Under the pieces are notes generated by a model, which saw nothing but the letters and a program-made list of their open reading frames with translations, was not told the origin of the DNA and searched no databases. A stretch of DNA of 64,000 bases. Origin: Nocardia vermiculata NBRC 100427 (GTDB lineage: Bacteria; Actinomycetota; Actinomycetes; Mycobacteriales; Mycobacteriaceae). The stretch is from assembly GCF_001613265.1 (NCBI RefSeq), contig NZ_BDCA01000005.1:124001-188000 (forward strand), given 5' to 3'. Positions 28,699-37,053 of the stretch are shown in pieces; the first letter of the stretch is position 1, and every line of letters starts with the position of its first letter. The position numbers and the translations under genes are program-made.

Positions 28699-29373
28699 TT
28701 ATCTTTTGCGGCAGGCGAATACCGCAGCTTTCGCTTGGTCCACATCGTCGTCGTTCAGAGGGGGGACCGTCAGGGGTACCCGGGGGACCCGGTCGGCCCG
28801 CGCGCCGTCCAGTACGAGGCACATGTAGCGCCGCCAGAGCTGCGGGTTCACCGGCCTGGCGAAGCTGGCGATCGCCTCGACCATGTTGATCATCGCGAAG
28901 AAATCCGACCCGGAAATCTCCGGGCGCAACACACCCTCGGTGACGGCCTTGTCGATCAAACGGGTCACCATCGGCTTGATCCGGTCGCGGACCGACGCGA
29001 ATCGCTCCATGGCATCCGGCAGTTCGAGCATCACTTCGCCGAAGCCGCGGTTGGTCGCCATATGTTCGCAGGACCACTCGAACAGTCGGCGTACCCCGTG
29101 CCAGGTGTCGGGGTCGGCGTAGGCCGCCTCGGTCGCCTCGGCCATATCGGTGACGGTCTGGTCGAAGACTTCGCCGATCAGTTCCTGTTTGTTCGAGAAA
29201 CGGCGATAGACGGTGCCGACGCCGACCCCGGCCGCCTCGGCGACGTCGTCGAGGGTGACCTCCAGGCCGCGCTCGGCGAACAGCTCACGCGCGGCCCGCA
29301 GGATCCGCTGATGATTGCGGGCGGCATCGGCGCGTAAGCGCCGCGGTGCGGGGGCGGTCGTGGCGGGTTTCAC
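28699..29373 (-). CDS. TetR/AcrR family regulator of the adjacent MFS exporter
   Basis: A 224-residue TetR protein with helix-turn-helix LDDVAEAAGVGVGTVYRRFS and a C-terminal domain common in drug-efflux repressors. GTG 29373 (VKPATTAPAPRRLRAD) is chosen since the 35 upstream codons are unlike protein. It is divergent from the MFS gene; two copies of CGGAG-N7-CTCCG lie between, the expected operator arrangement. Confidence 0.88.
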   Translation of the reverse strand: MKPATTAPAPRRLRADAARNHQRILRAARELFAERGLEVTLDDVAEAAGVGVGTVYRRFSNKQELIGEVFDQTVTDMAEATEAAYADPDTWHGVRRLFEWSCEHMATNRGFGEVMLELPDAMERFASVRDRIKPMVTRLIDKAVTEGVLRPEISGSDFFAMINMVEAIASFARPVNPQLWRRYMCLVLDGARADRVPRVPLTVPPLNDDDVDQAKAAVFACRKR

Positions 29374-29403
29374 ACCTCGATGGTAACTCCTTCCGGGATT
29401 AAC

Positions 29404-29466
29404 CGGAGGCGGTGTCTCCGTTATCGTGGTAGCTTCTTCTTGCAAGCGGAGGAACCTTCTCCGCTT
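29404..29466. promoter_or_regulatory. Two inverted-repeat operators between TetR and MFS genes
   Basis: CGGAG-N7-CTCCG occurs at 29404-29420 and 29447-29463, 43 bp apart, about four helical turns. The second extends to a perfect AAGCGGAG-N7-CTCCGCTT (29444-29466). Such pairs are typical TetR binding sites. Confidence 0.6.
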
Positions 29467-29502
29467 ATCTTCTTTCAACCCGTCGCAGGACTAAGGAAAC
29501 TC

Positions 29503-31020
29503 ATGACATCCGCGATCGATCTCGACAAGAGCCGGTCGGGCCCGCCTGCTGGGCAGTCGTCCGGCTCGGCAGGCCGGCGTGGCTCACATGCCATGCGCTG
29601 GTGGGTGCTCGGTGTGCTCGCCGTCGCCCAGCTGATGGTCGTGCTGGACGCGACCGTGGTGAACATCGCACTACCCGAGGCCCAGCGCGACCTCGTCTTC
29701 TCCGACGGCGACCGCCAGTGGGTGGTGACCGGATACGCGCTGGCCTTCGGCAGCCTGCTACTGCTGGGCGGCCGCCTCAGTGACCTCTTCGGGCGCCGGA
29801 CCACCTTCATCGTCGGCCTGATCGGCTTCGCCGTCGCGTCGGCTGTCGGTGGCGCGGCCAACGGTTTCGAAATGCTGGTCGCCGCACGTATCGCCCAGGG
29901 TGTCTTCGGTGCCCTGCTCGCCCCGGCAGCGCTGTCGCTGCTGACGGTGACCTTCACCGAACCGTCCGAGCGGGCGAAGGCCTTCGGCATCTTCGGTGCC
30001 GTCGCCGGTGCGGGTGGCGCTCTCGGTCTGCTGCTCGGTGGGGCTCTCACCGAATGGGCCTCGTGGCGCTGGGTGATGTACGTCAACCTGATCTTCGCCG
30101 CCGTGGCACTCGTCGGTGCCGTGCTGCTGCTGGCCAAGCACACCGCGGAGCACCGCCCCAAGCTCGACATCCCGGGCACCGTCGTGGTCAGTGTCGCCCT
30201 GTTCGGCATCGTCTACGGCTTCTCGCACGCCGAATCGCACAGCTGGACCAGCGGGGTGACCCTGGCCTTCCTCATCGGTGGCCTGGTGCTGCTCGGCGTG
30301 TTCGTCGCCATCCAGATGCGCTCGGCCAATCCGCTGCTGCCACTGCGCGTGGTGCTGGACCGCACCCGCGGCACCTCCTACATCACGGTGTTCGTGATGG
30401 GCATCGGCATGTTCGCGATCTTCTTGTTCCTCACCTACTACATGCAGCTGACCATGAAGTACTCGCCGATCCTGACCGGCGTGGCCTTCCTGCCGATGGT
30501 GGCCGGCATGGTCGTCTCCTCGACCACGGTGCCGCCGTTGCTGCTGCCGAAGATCGGGCCGAAGGTCACCGTGGCCGGTGGGTTCCTCATCGCGGCGATC
30601 GGTATGGCGTGGCTGACGCAGATCGGGCTCGACACGGGCTACGCCACCCACATCCTGCCGGCGCTGATCCTGCTCGGTCTCGGTCTCGGTGGCGCCATGT
30701 CGACCGCTTTCCAAGGTTCGACCGCCGGGGTGAATCACGAGGATGCGGGTGTGGCCTCGGCGATGGTCAACACCAGCCAGCAGGTCGGTGGTTCGATCGG
30801 CACCGCGCTGCTGAGCACCATCGCGTCCTCCGCGGCCGCGAACTACATGTCCGATCACGGGCCCAGTCAGCTGGCGGCGGCCGAAGCGGTGATCAAGAGC
30901 TACACCACTACCTTCTGGTGGGCCACCGCGATCTTCGTGGTCGGTGCCGTGGTCGCAGCGATCCTGATGCCCAACACCGTGCCGGCTCCGGCCGAGGGTG
31001 AGCCGGTGCTGGCGCACTGA
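29503..31020 (+). CDS. MFS multidrug exporter, DHA2 family
   Basis: A 505-residue transporter with ~14 spans. Motif D1 MVVLDATVVNIALPEAQ, motif A GGRLSDLFGRRTTF and motif C AVAGAGGALGLLLGGALTEW are present. ATG 29503 follows AAGGAAACTC; an upstream frame to 29380 crosses the operator and is not coding. It probably pumps out drugs or lipophilic compounds and is repressed by the divergent TetR protein. A strong hairpin follows. Confidence 0.92.
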   Translation: MTSAIDLDKSRSGPPAGQSSGSAGRRGSHAMRWWVLGVLAVAQLMVVLDATVVNIALPEAQRDLVFSDGDRQWVVTGYALAFGSLLLLGGRLSDLFGRRTTFIVGLIGFAVASAVGGAANGFEMLVAARIAQGVFGALLAPAALSLLTVTFTEPSERAKAFGIFGAVAGAGGALGLLLGGALTEWASWRWVMYVNLIFAAVALVGAVLLLAKHTAEHRPKLDIPGTVVVSVALFGIVYGFSHAESHSWTSGVTLAFLIGGLVLLGVFVAIQMRSANPLLPLRVVLDRTRGTSYITVFVMGIGMFAIFLFLTYYMQLTMKYSPILTGVAFLPMVAGMVVSSTTVPPLLLPKIGPKVTVAGGFLIAAIGMAWLTQIGLDTGYATHILPALILLGLGLGGAMSTAFQGSTAGVNHEDAGVASAMVNTSQQVGGSIGTALLSTIASSAAANYMSDHGPSQLAAAEAVIKSYTTTFWWATAIFVVGAVVAAILMPNTVPAPAEGEPVLAH

Positions 31021-31061
31021 GCCCACGGACGATGGGTGAACGACCCATCCGTTCCGACGAC

Positions 31062-31097
31062 ACGGTGCCCCCGGATTCACGAGTCCGGGGGCACCGT
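31062..31097 (+). terminator. Terminator after the MFS gene
   Basis: A 14-bp perfect stem, ACGGTGCCCCCGGA (31062-31075) with TCCGGGGGCACCGT (31084-31097), with an 8-base loop, 42 bases after the stop. Confidence 0.75.
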
Positions 31098-31657
31098 CGT
31101 GTCCGGAGCCGTTCACGGGTTGGATTCGTGGGGCTGACCGGGCATGAGAGCAAATCGTCAGCTAGTTGACCTGGCTATGGAGGGGCCGTGTCCACCATTG
31201 CTGCACGTCGAACGGCAGCGGGCTACCGGTCACCTCGGCGCGCGGCGACGGCCAGCGGGAACTCGCCCGGGCGAACATCGGCCGGTCGCGAGGTGATAGC
31301 TGGTACCGGTGGCTGTCGCCGGGTGGACACCGAGCGCCACATGATCGCTGACAGTTAGCATGGCTCCACGCATTCGGTCGGCAGGGAGGTGCACCAGGTG
31401 GGTTCGCGAACCGGCGCTGCGGTAGCGGAAGTACGGGAGTCGGCACGAGCCACTCGCACGAGACTTTGCTCGTCGCAAGTGAATCCGATAGTCTGGACAA
31501 CTCTCTGTGGCGCATGCAGCCCTTACTCCTGCCGCTCGGGCGAGGCTCTAGAATGCACGGATCAGGAGTGGCGCTCGAACGTTCGAGCGCACAGCGGTGA
31601 ATTTGCGCGTCGCGGCAGAACGGACAACTGGTACGGCACGACGACAGGGGGCAGGCG
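31098..31657. other. Long intergenic region upstream of DUF190-pgm, with a 20-bp palindrome
   Basis: 560 bases without a convincing gene; frames on either strand read as random Arg/Ser/Pro-rich sequence. The one clear element is a perfect 20-bp palindrome GCGCTCGAACGTTCGAGCGC at 31571-31590, about 70 bases before the DUF190 start. I searched by eye for a fluoride riboswitch (DUF190 is often near crcB) and did not find its conserved core. Confidence 0.5.
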
Positions 31658-32062
31658 ATGAGCGAAGCATCGGACGACCCGGCACTGCGGATCGTCACCG
31701 AAGCCGATGCCTGGCAGCCGGATCCGCGCTGGCGGTCCGCGGCCCGGTTGACCGTCCTGCTGGGTGAGGACGATCACTACGATCATCGCCCGCGCTACCA
31801 CGAGATCGTGCGGCGTGCCCGCGATGCCGGTCTGGCCGGCGCCGGTGTGTGGCGCGGTGTGGAAGGCTACGGCGCCACCTCCCGCATCCACACCACCCGC
31901 ATGCTGGACCTGGCCGAGAACCTGCCCGTCATGGTCATGATCGTCGACGATTCGCAGCGGCTGCGTGATTTCGTGGTGGCCAACGCCGAACTCTTCGAAA
32001 CCGGCACCGTCGCACTGTCCGCGGTGCAAATCTGGGAGTCCGGCCGCGGGGTGTCGCCGTGA
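31658..32062 (+). CDS. DUF190 domain protein (PII-like)
   Basis: A 134-residue protein: ARLTVLLGEDDHYDHRPRYH, IVRRARDAGLAGAGVWRGVE GYG, and TTRMLDLAENLPVMVMIVDD, the DUF190 core, related to PII signalling proteins. ATG 31658 follows GGGGGCAGGCG. It is immediately upstream of pgm. In Mycobacterium tuberculosis DUF190 and pgmA are near two crcB fluoride-channel genes; no crcB is present here. Confidence 0.88.
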   Translation: MSEASDDPALRIVTEADAWQPDPRWRSAARLTVLLGEDDHYDHRPRYHEIVRRARDAGLAGAGVWRGVEGYGATSRIHTTRMLDLAENLPVMVMIVDDSQRLRDFVVANAELFETGTVALSAVQIWESGRGVSP

Positions 32063-32109
32063 TCGTGATGACGAGCCGGGCGCAGGTGACGAAAAAGGGA
32101 GGTCCCACC

Positions 32110-33768
32110 GTGGCCCACGATCGAGCCGGGCGGCCGGCGCGGGCCGGCGATCTGGAAGATCTGCCACACCTGGTCACCGCCTACTACAGCCGTATTCCCG
32201 ACCCGTCCGAACCGGCGCATCAGGTGGTCTTCGGCACCTCCGGTCATCGCGGTTCCAGCCTGGACTGTGCCTTCAACGAGGCGCATATCCTCGCCGTCAC
32301 CCAGGCGATCGTGGAGTACCGGGCCACGCGCGGTATCACCGGCCCGGTCTATCTGGCCCGCGATACCCATGCGCTGTCCGAGCCGGCGTGGACCACCGCG
32401 CTGGAGGTGCTGGCAGCCAACGACGTCACCGCGGTGATCGACAGCCGGGGCCGCTACACGCCCACCCCGGCCCTGAGTCATGCTGTGCTGCGTCACAATC
32501 AAGGCGGGACCAGGCACCAGGCCGACGGCATTGTGATCACTCCCTCGCACAATCCGCCGCGTGACGGTGGCATCAAATACAATCCGCCGCACGGTGGGCC
32601 CGCCGATACGGTGGCTACCAGTGCCATCGCCGAGCGCGCCAACGAACTGCTGCGCGGCGGCCTGTCCGAGATCAAGCGCACCACCCTGCAGCACGCGCTC
32701 GCCACCGGCGTGCAGCGCTACGACTATCTCGACCAGTACATCGCGGACTTGCCGAATGTGCTGAACCTCGACGCGATTCGCGGTGCCGGCATCCGGCTCG
32801 GCGCGGATCCGATGGGTGGCGCCAGTGTCGATTACTGGGAGGAGATCGGCCAGCGTTACGACCTGGAACTCGAGGTCGTCAACCCGTTCGTCGACCCCAC
32901 CTGGCGGTTCATGACGCTCGACAGCGACGGCAAGATCCGGATGGATCCGTCCTCGCGTTATGCGATGGCCTCGTTGGTGGCGATCCGCGACGACTACGAC
33001 ATCTCCACCGGAAACGACGCCGACGCCGATCGCCACGGCATCGTGACCCCGGATGCCGGTTTGATGAATCCGAACCACTTTCTGGCGGTGGCGATCGAAT
33101 ATCTGATCGCCAACCGGATGGGCTGGGACGCGCTGAGCAAGATCGGCACCACCGCGGTGACCTCCGCGATGATCGATCGAGTCGTGGGCGTACTGGGCCG
33201 CCAGACGCATGAGGTACCGGTCGGATTCAAATGGTTCGTGCCCGGTCTGTTCAGCGGCTCGCTGGCCTTCGGCGGCGAGGAGAGCGCCGGAGCCTCGTTC
33301 CTGCGCCACGACGGCACGGTGTGGACCACCGACAAGGACGGCATGCTGCTGGCATTGCTGGCTGCCGAGATCTGCGCGGTCACCGGTCAGACCCCGTCGG
33401 CCCGCTATGCGGAGATCGAGAAGCGATACGGCAGTCCCGCCTATGCGCGCATCGACGCCGCCGCGACCGCTGAACAGAAACGACTGCTCGCCGCGCTCAC
33501 ACCCGAGGACATCACCGCCACCGAGATCGCCGGTGAGCCGGTGCGCTCGGTGCAGACCCGGGCCGCCGGTAACGGTGCCGCGCTGGGTGGGGTGAAGGTC
33601 ACCACCGAGAACGCCTGGTTCGCGGCGCGCCCCTCGGGCACCGAAGACAAATACAAGATCTACGCCGAATCGTTCGAAGGACCCGAACATCTCGCCCGAG
33701 TGCAGGCTGCGGCAGAGGAAGTCGTCGGACAGGCGCTGGGAGTAGAGGAGTCTGCGGCAGGCGACTGA
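32110..33768 (+). CDS. pgm: Phosphoglucomutase (alpha-D-glucose phosphate-specific)
   Basis: A 552-residue enzyme interconverting glucose-1- and glucose-6-phosphate, supplying precursors of trehalose, glycogen and envelope polysaccharides. The N-terminus VAHDRAGRPARAGDLEDLPH matches PgmA; FGTSGHRGSSLD, the phosphoserine loop ITPSHNPPRDGG, metal loop GNDADADRHG, sugar loop GGEESAG and phosphate loop RPSGTED are intact. GTG 32110 is chosen for its GGGAGG ribosome site; an in-frame GTG at 32059 overlapping the DUF190 stop would add 17 residues. Co-transcribed with DUF190. Confidence 0.95.
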   Translation: MAHDRAGRPARAGDLEDLPHLVTAYYSRIPDPSEPAHQVVFGTSGHRGSSLDCAFNEAHILAVTQAIVEYRATRGITGPVYLARDTHALSEPAWTTALEVLAANDVTAVIDSRGRYTPTPALSHAVLRHNQGGTRHQADGIVITPSHNPPRDGGIKYNPPHGGPADTVATSAIAERANELLRGGLSEIKRTTLQHALATGVQRYDYLDQYIADLPNVLNLDAIRGAGIRLGADPMGGASVDYWEEIGQRYDLELEVVNPFVDPTWRFMTLDSDGKIRMDPSSRYAMASLVAIRDDYDISTGNDADADRHGIVTPDAGLMNPNHFLAVAIEYLIANRMGWDALSKIGTTAVTSAMIDRVVGVLGRQTHEVPVGFKWFVPGLFSGSLAFGGEESAGASFLRHDGTVWTTDKDGMLLALLAAEICAVTGQTPSARYAEIEKRYGSPAYARIDAAATAEQKRLLAALTPEDITATEIAGEPVRSVQTRAAGNGAALGGVKVTTENAWFAARPSGTEDKYKIYAESFEGPEHLARVQAAAEEVVGQALGVEESAAGD

Positions 33769-33781
33769 CCGCGAACACGAC

Positions 33782-34996
33782 GTGAACGAGGGTAACGGCG
33801 CCGGTTCCCGGCTGCCCGCCGAGATCTGGGTGCTGATCGGCGCGGCATTCATCATTGCGCTCGGGTTCGGTTTGGTTGCACCGGCATTGCCGCAGTACGC
33901 ACGCAGTTTCGGCGTCGGCGTCGCGGCCGCCTCGGCCATTGTCAGCAGCTTCGCGCTGATGCGATTGTTGTTCGCTCCGGTGAGTGGCCGGCTGGTGCAA
34001 CGGCTGGGGGAGCGGTCGCTGTATCTGACCGGGCTGCTGATCGTGGCCCTGTCGACCGGCGCCTGTGCGTTCGCGCAGAGTTACTGGCAGCTGATCGTGC
34101 TGCGCTCTCTGGGCGGCATCGGATCGACGATGTTCACGGTGTCCTCGCTGGGACTGGTGATCCGCCTGTCACCCAACGGACAACGCGGCCGGGTGTCCGG
34201 CTTGTGGTCGACCAGTTTCCTGATCGGTTCCCTGATGGGCCCGCTGCTCGGCGGTGCGTTGACCGGGCTGGGCCTGCGCGCACCGTTCGCCATCTACGCG
34301 GTGGCGTTGCTGGCGGCCAGTGTGGTGGTGTTCTGGAAGTTGCGCGGGTCGCAGCTCGCCGAGCCCGACGTGGTCGCGGAGGTGCCGACCGTGAGTTTCG
34401 GGCAGGCCTTCGCCGATCCGGTGTATCGGGCGGTGCTGTGGTCGAATTTCGCCAACGGGGCGGCCGTTTTCGGGGTGCGAATGGCGCTGGTCCCGCTGCT
34501 GGTCGTGGATGTCCTGGACGAAGCGCCCGGTGTGGCGGGCGTCGCGCTGACCGTCTTCGCCGGCGGCAATGCCGCGGTCCTGTTCGTCTCCGGTCGGTTG
34601 TCGGACCGGATCGGACGCAAGCCGTTCCTGATCGCGGGCACCCTGGTGTGTGCGACCGGCACCATCGTGCTGGGGTTGGCCCCGAACCTGGTGTGGCTAC
34701 TGGTTGCCTCGTTCGTCGCGGGCCTCGGATCGGGGATGTTCACCCCGGCACAGCAGGCGGCGGTGGCCGATGTCATCGGACCCACGGCACGAGGCGGTCC
34801 GGTGCTGGCCGGATATCAGATGGCCGCCGATCTCGGCACGGTGCTCGGACCGATCGTGGTGGGATGGGTGGCGCAGCAGGTGTCCTTCGGTTTCGCCCTG
34901 GCAGTGACCGGCGCGCTGCTGGTGGTAGCCGCTGCGGGGTGGACAGTGGTCCGGGAACCGTTGCGGCGGCATCTGCCCTCCGTTGCGTCGACCTGA
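33782..34996 (+). CDS. MFS transporter (DHA1-like, 12 spans)
   Basis: A 404-residue carrier: TM1 WVLIGAAFIIALGFGLVAPA, motif A between spans 2-3 as GRLVQRLGERSLY, TM5 motif GSLMGPLLGGAL, second-half motif GRLSDRIGRKPF. GTG 33782 lies 13 bases after the pgm stop, without an obvious ribosome site, so it may be read through from pgm. The substrate is not predictable; sugar or drug efflux are both possible. Confidence 0.88.
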   Translation: MNEGNGAGSRLPAEIWVLIGAAFIIALGFGLVAPALPQYARSFGVGVAAASAIVSSFALMRLLFAPVSGRLVQRLGERSLYLTGLLIVALSTGACAFAQSYWQLIVLRSLGGIGSTMFTVSSLGLVIRLSPNGQRGRVSGLWSTSFLIGSLMGPLLGGALTGLGLRAPFAIYAVALLAASVVVFWKLRGSQLAEPDVVAEVPTVSFGQAFADPVYRAVLWSNFANGAAVFGVRMALVPLLVVDVLDEAPGVAGVALTVFAGGNAAVLFVSGRLSDRIGRKPFLIAGTLVCATGTIVLGLAPNLVWLLVASFVAGLGSGMFTPAQQAAVADVIGPTARGGPVLAGYQMAADLGTVLGPIVVGWVAQQVSFGFALAVTGALLVVAAAGWTVVREPLRRHLPSVAST

Positions 34997-35041
34997 CGGT
35001 CCGGATACCGGTGGCGGCCGGGTTTTGGCAGAGTGGAGCCC

Positions 35042-35779
35042 GTGAATTCCTCCGGATCGAAATACACTCCGAAGCCGATGTCCAGCCGCACCACATATGC
35101 GCTGGGTGCGGTGGCGCTGGTGGTCATCGCGGTAATCGTGGTTTTCGTCGTGCGTTCGGGCAGCAACGACGAATTGACCGTGCAGGACGAGAACTACGGT
35201 GCCGCGCACAATTCGGAGGTGGAGGCATTACTCGATTCCGACGGCGCGATCGTTCTCGGCAAGATCTCCGCGCCGAAGACCATCGACGTCTTCGAAGATC
35301 CCATGTGCCCGTCCTGTGGTGTGCTCGAGCATTACTACGGACAGCAGATCTCCAAGCAACTCGACGAGGGCAAGCTCGCGGTCCGCTACAGATTCGTGAA
35401 TTTCCTGGACCCCAAATCCGGCACCAAGGACTATTCGACGCGCGCGATCGGGGCGATGGAATGTGTGGCCGACGCCGGCGACGGGCCGGTGTTCTCGAAA
35501 TTCCATATGGCGCTGTTCACCAGCAAGCAGCCCAGCGAGGGTGACGGCAGCCTGAGCAACGACGAATTGGCGGCGATCGCGAAGGATTCCGGCGCCCCCG
35601 ACGAGGTTCAGCAGTGTATTGCCAAGGGGGAGCGGGTGGATTCCGCGCGTAATCACGCGCAGGCGTCGATGACCGCCTTGAAGGATGCGGTCGGCCAGGC
35701 ACAGACGCCGACCGTGCTCGACGGTGGCAAGAATGTGGATGTGCAGAATCAGGATTGGGTCACTCAGCTCGCCGGTTGA
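35042..35779 (+). CDS. Membrane-anchored DsbA/thioredoxin-fold disulfide protein
   Basis: About 245 residues. A single span (about residues 21-41, TYALGAVALVVIAVIVVFVV) anchors a periplasmic-side DsbA-like domain with the active site MCPSCG, an inserted helical domain, and the cis-Pro loop QTPTVL. Mycobacterial relatives use CPxC sites to oxidise secreted proteins. GTG 35042 has GGAG four bases before it; GTG 35033 and ATG 35078 are alternatives. A strong hairpin follows. Confidence 0.88.
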   Translation: MNSSGSKYTPKPMSSRTTYALGAVALVVIAVIVVFVVRSGSNDELTVQDENYGAAHNSEVEALLDSDGAIVLGKISAPKTIDVFEDPMCPSCGVLEHYYGQQISKQLDEGKLAVRYRFVNFLDPKSGTKDYSTRAIGAMECVADAGDGPVFSKFHMALFTSKQPSEGDGSLSNDELAAIAKDSGAPDEVQQCIAKGERVDSARNHAQASMTALKDAVGQAQTPTVLDGGKNVDVQNQDWVTQLAG

Positions 35780-35797
35780 GCGAGCTCTCTCCTGATG

Positions 35798-35834
35798 TCC
35801 GGCCCGGGCGGTATCCCCAACCGCCCGGGCCGGA
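35798..35834 (+). terminator. Terminator after the DsbA-like gene
   Basis: A 15-bp perfect stem, TCCGGCCCGGGCGGT (35798-35812) with ACCGCCCGGGCCGGA (35820-35834), with a 7-base loop. Confidence 0.75.
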
Positions 35835-35843
35835 GTTGTGTTC

Positions 35844-35873
35844 GGCACCGGCACCGGCACCGGCACCGGCACC
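35844..35873. repeat. Hexanucleotide microsatellite (GGCACC)5
   Basis: Five exact copies of GGCACC lie directly after the hairpin and before the small minus-strand gene. It is a slippage-prone repeat in non-coding DNA. Confidence 0.9.
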
Positions 35874-35891
35874 GGCTTCGGTGGCAGGGGT

Positions 35892-36074
35892 TCAGTCCGG
35901 TTCGTCGCCGAGTAGTACTTCGTAGATGCGGTTGCGCGCATCGGCGATGGCGTTCACGGTGTCGCGGAGTTGCCCTGCCATGGCGGCGTAGCCGGCGCCG
36001 GCCGTGGTGCGGTCGAGTTCGGATTCGAGCCGGAGCTGCAACTGTTCGAGCGCGGCGATCCGTTGTCGTTCCAC
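35892..36074 (-). CDS. Small coiled-coil protein, phage-like
   Basis: A 60-residue, strongly helical protein (GTG start, VERQRIAALEQLQLRLESEL; end RNRIYEVLLGDEPD) with heptad-like Leu/Ala spacing. It is reminiscent of small proteins encoded beside HNH/terminase genes in actinophages, from memory only. It lies downstream of the truncated 13E12 gene on the same strand and near a tRNA. No strong ribosome site. Confidence 0.5.
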   Translation of the reverse strand: MERQRIAALEQLQLRLESELDRTTAGAGYAAMAGQLRDTVNAIADARNRIYEVLLGDEPD

Positions 36075-36166
36075 ACTCGCATCGATGATCGTCGGTGCGG
36101 GTGGGCGTTCCTGGCAGGCCGTGGTGTTCGTGGCATCCTCCGATCGCTGGGCGCTGTCTGCTCGAG

Positions 36167-36808
36167 CTATTCGAATGTGGTTCGGCCGCAGGTGCTGTCG
36201 GCTGCTGCGGTGAGGGGGCTGCCGCGCCGGCGCACTCGTCGCGGCAGCGGTGTGGTCGGGCGACGGACATCGCGATAGTCGTCATGTTGTTCACGGCGCC
36301 GGTCGCTCTCGGTGGTGCTGCGTCCGGCCAGCCAGCGCTGGGCCGTCCGGCGCAACCCTGCAGGGGTGGTTCGAACGGCCGCCTCCACCAGCGGCGGTTC
36401 GAGTTCGGCGAGCAGTTCGCCGGGCAGCCCGCGCACCTGCTCGACGATCACGTGAACCCGCGCCAGATCCAGCTTCCCGTCGCCGAAGGCATCACGGGTG
36501 CCGGGCAGCGAATCCAGCGCCAACCCGATGTCGATCAAGGTGGCCGCGCGCTGTTCGGACATCTGCACCGCGTTCGAGATCTCGGCCGCGGCGCGTTCCT
36601 CCGCAACTACCGCCACCGACATCTCCGTCGGCATCCCCACCCCGGTTTCGGCACCGCCGGCGGGGCACCCGTCCAGGTGGCGGCGATACAGCTCCCGCAC
36701 CGCCCGCACCTCGGCCGCCTGCGCGAATGCCGCCGCACCGTGTGCCCGCCGCAGCGCATCGACCAGCACCTCATGGCTCATCGTCTGCAGCTCTCCACCA
36801 TCGAACAT
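36167..36808 (-). pseudogene. Truncated 13E12/DUF222 repeat-family protein
   Basis: A 213-residue frame with the typical 13E12/DUF222 N-terminus: MSHEVLVDALRRAHGAAAF, EISNAVQMSEQRAATLIDIG, FGDGKLDLARVHVIVEQVRG LP, and RRTAQRWLAGRSTTESDRRR. Family members run on to ~450 residues with a C-terminal HNH nuclease. After residue ~175 this one turns into unrelated Arg/Pro-rich sequence, and no frame continues the family sequence, so the nuclease half is gone. Two LexA-type boxes cover the start, as known for mycobacterial 13E12 genes. Probably a relic of a mobile homing-type element. Confidence 0.7.
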
Positions 36809-36841
36809 GCGTTCGACTATACCGTTCGAACGTGTGTTCCA
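36801..36841. promoter_or_regulatory. Two LexA/SOS boxes at the 13E12 start
   Basis: TCGAACATGCGTTCGA (36801-36816) is a perfect match to the actinobacterial SOS box CGAAC-N4-GTTCG with flanking T/A. TCGAACGTGTGTTCCA (36826-36841) is a second with one deviation. The first overlaps the start codon. DNA-damage control by LexA is expected. Confidence 0.75.
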
Positions 36842-36931
36842 CCACCGGTTCGCCCAGGCGATTTGGTTTCTCTCACGCCGGTGGTGTAACTTCTTTCAAG
36901 CAAGCGGGGAACACCCCGGGAGCAAGAATCT

Positions 36932-37004
36932 GGGGCTATGGCGCAGCTGGTAGCGCACCACACTGGCAGTGTGGGGGTCAGGGGTTCGAGTCCCCTTAGC
37001 TCCA
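36932..37004 (+). tRNA. tRNA-Ala (anticodon GGC)
   Basis: A complete cloverleaf. The acceptor GGGGCTA pairs with TAGCTCC; the anticodon arm CCACA/TGTGG encloses loop CTGGCAG with GGC at 36965-36967; the T-arm is GGGGTTCGAGTCCCC. CCA is not encoded. It reads alanine GCC/GCU codons. A terminator hairpin follows 11 bases later. tRNA 3' ends are common integration sites. Confidence 0.95.
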
Positions 37005-37014
37005 CTTGAAATCC

Positions 37015-37053
37015 CAGGTCAGGCCCGGTTTAGTACCGGGCCTGACCTGTTTT
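37015..37053 (+). terminator. Terminator after tRNA-Ala
   Basis: A 14-bp perfect stem, CAGGTCAGGCCCGG (37015-37028) with CCGGGCCTGACCTG (37036-37049), with loop TTTAGTA, followed by TTTTGTTT. Confidence 0.9.

Noticed and set aside
31571..31590. Palindrome as a LexA box
   Set aside because: CGAAC and GTTCG are directly joined; the SOS box needs a four-base spacer, as seen at 36801-36816.
31098..31657. Fluoride riboswitch upstream of DUF190
   Set aside because: The conserved riboswitch core could not be found by eye and crcB is absent.
31162..31698. 178-codon minus-strand frame in the intergenic region
   Set aside because: Ser/Cys/Arg-rich random-looking product, no ribosome site, and it crosses the DUF190 start.
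31867..33939. 690-codon minus-strand open frame over pgm
   Set aside because: It lies antisense to an intact phosphoglucomutase and its product is Gly/Arg/His-rich without domains; a shadow of high GC third positions.
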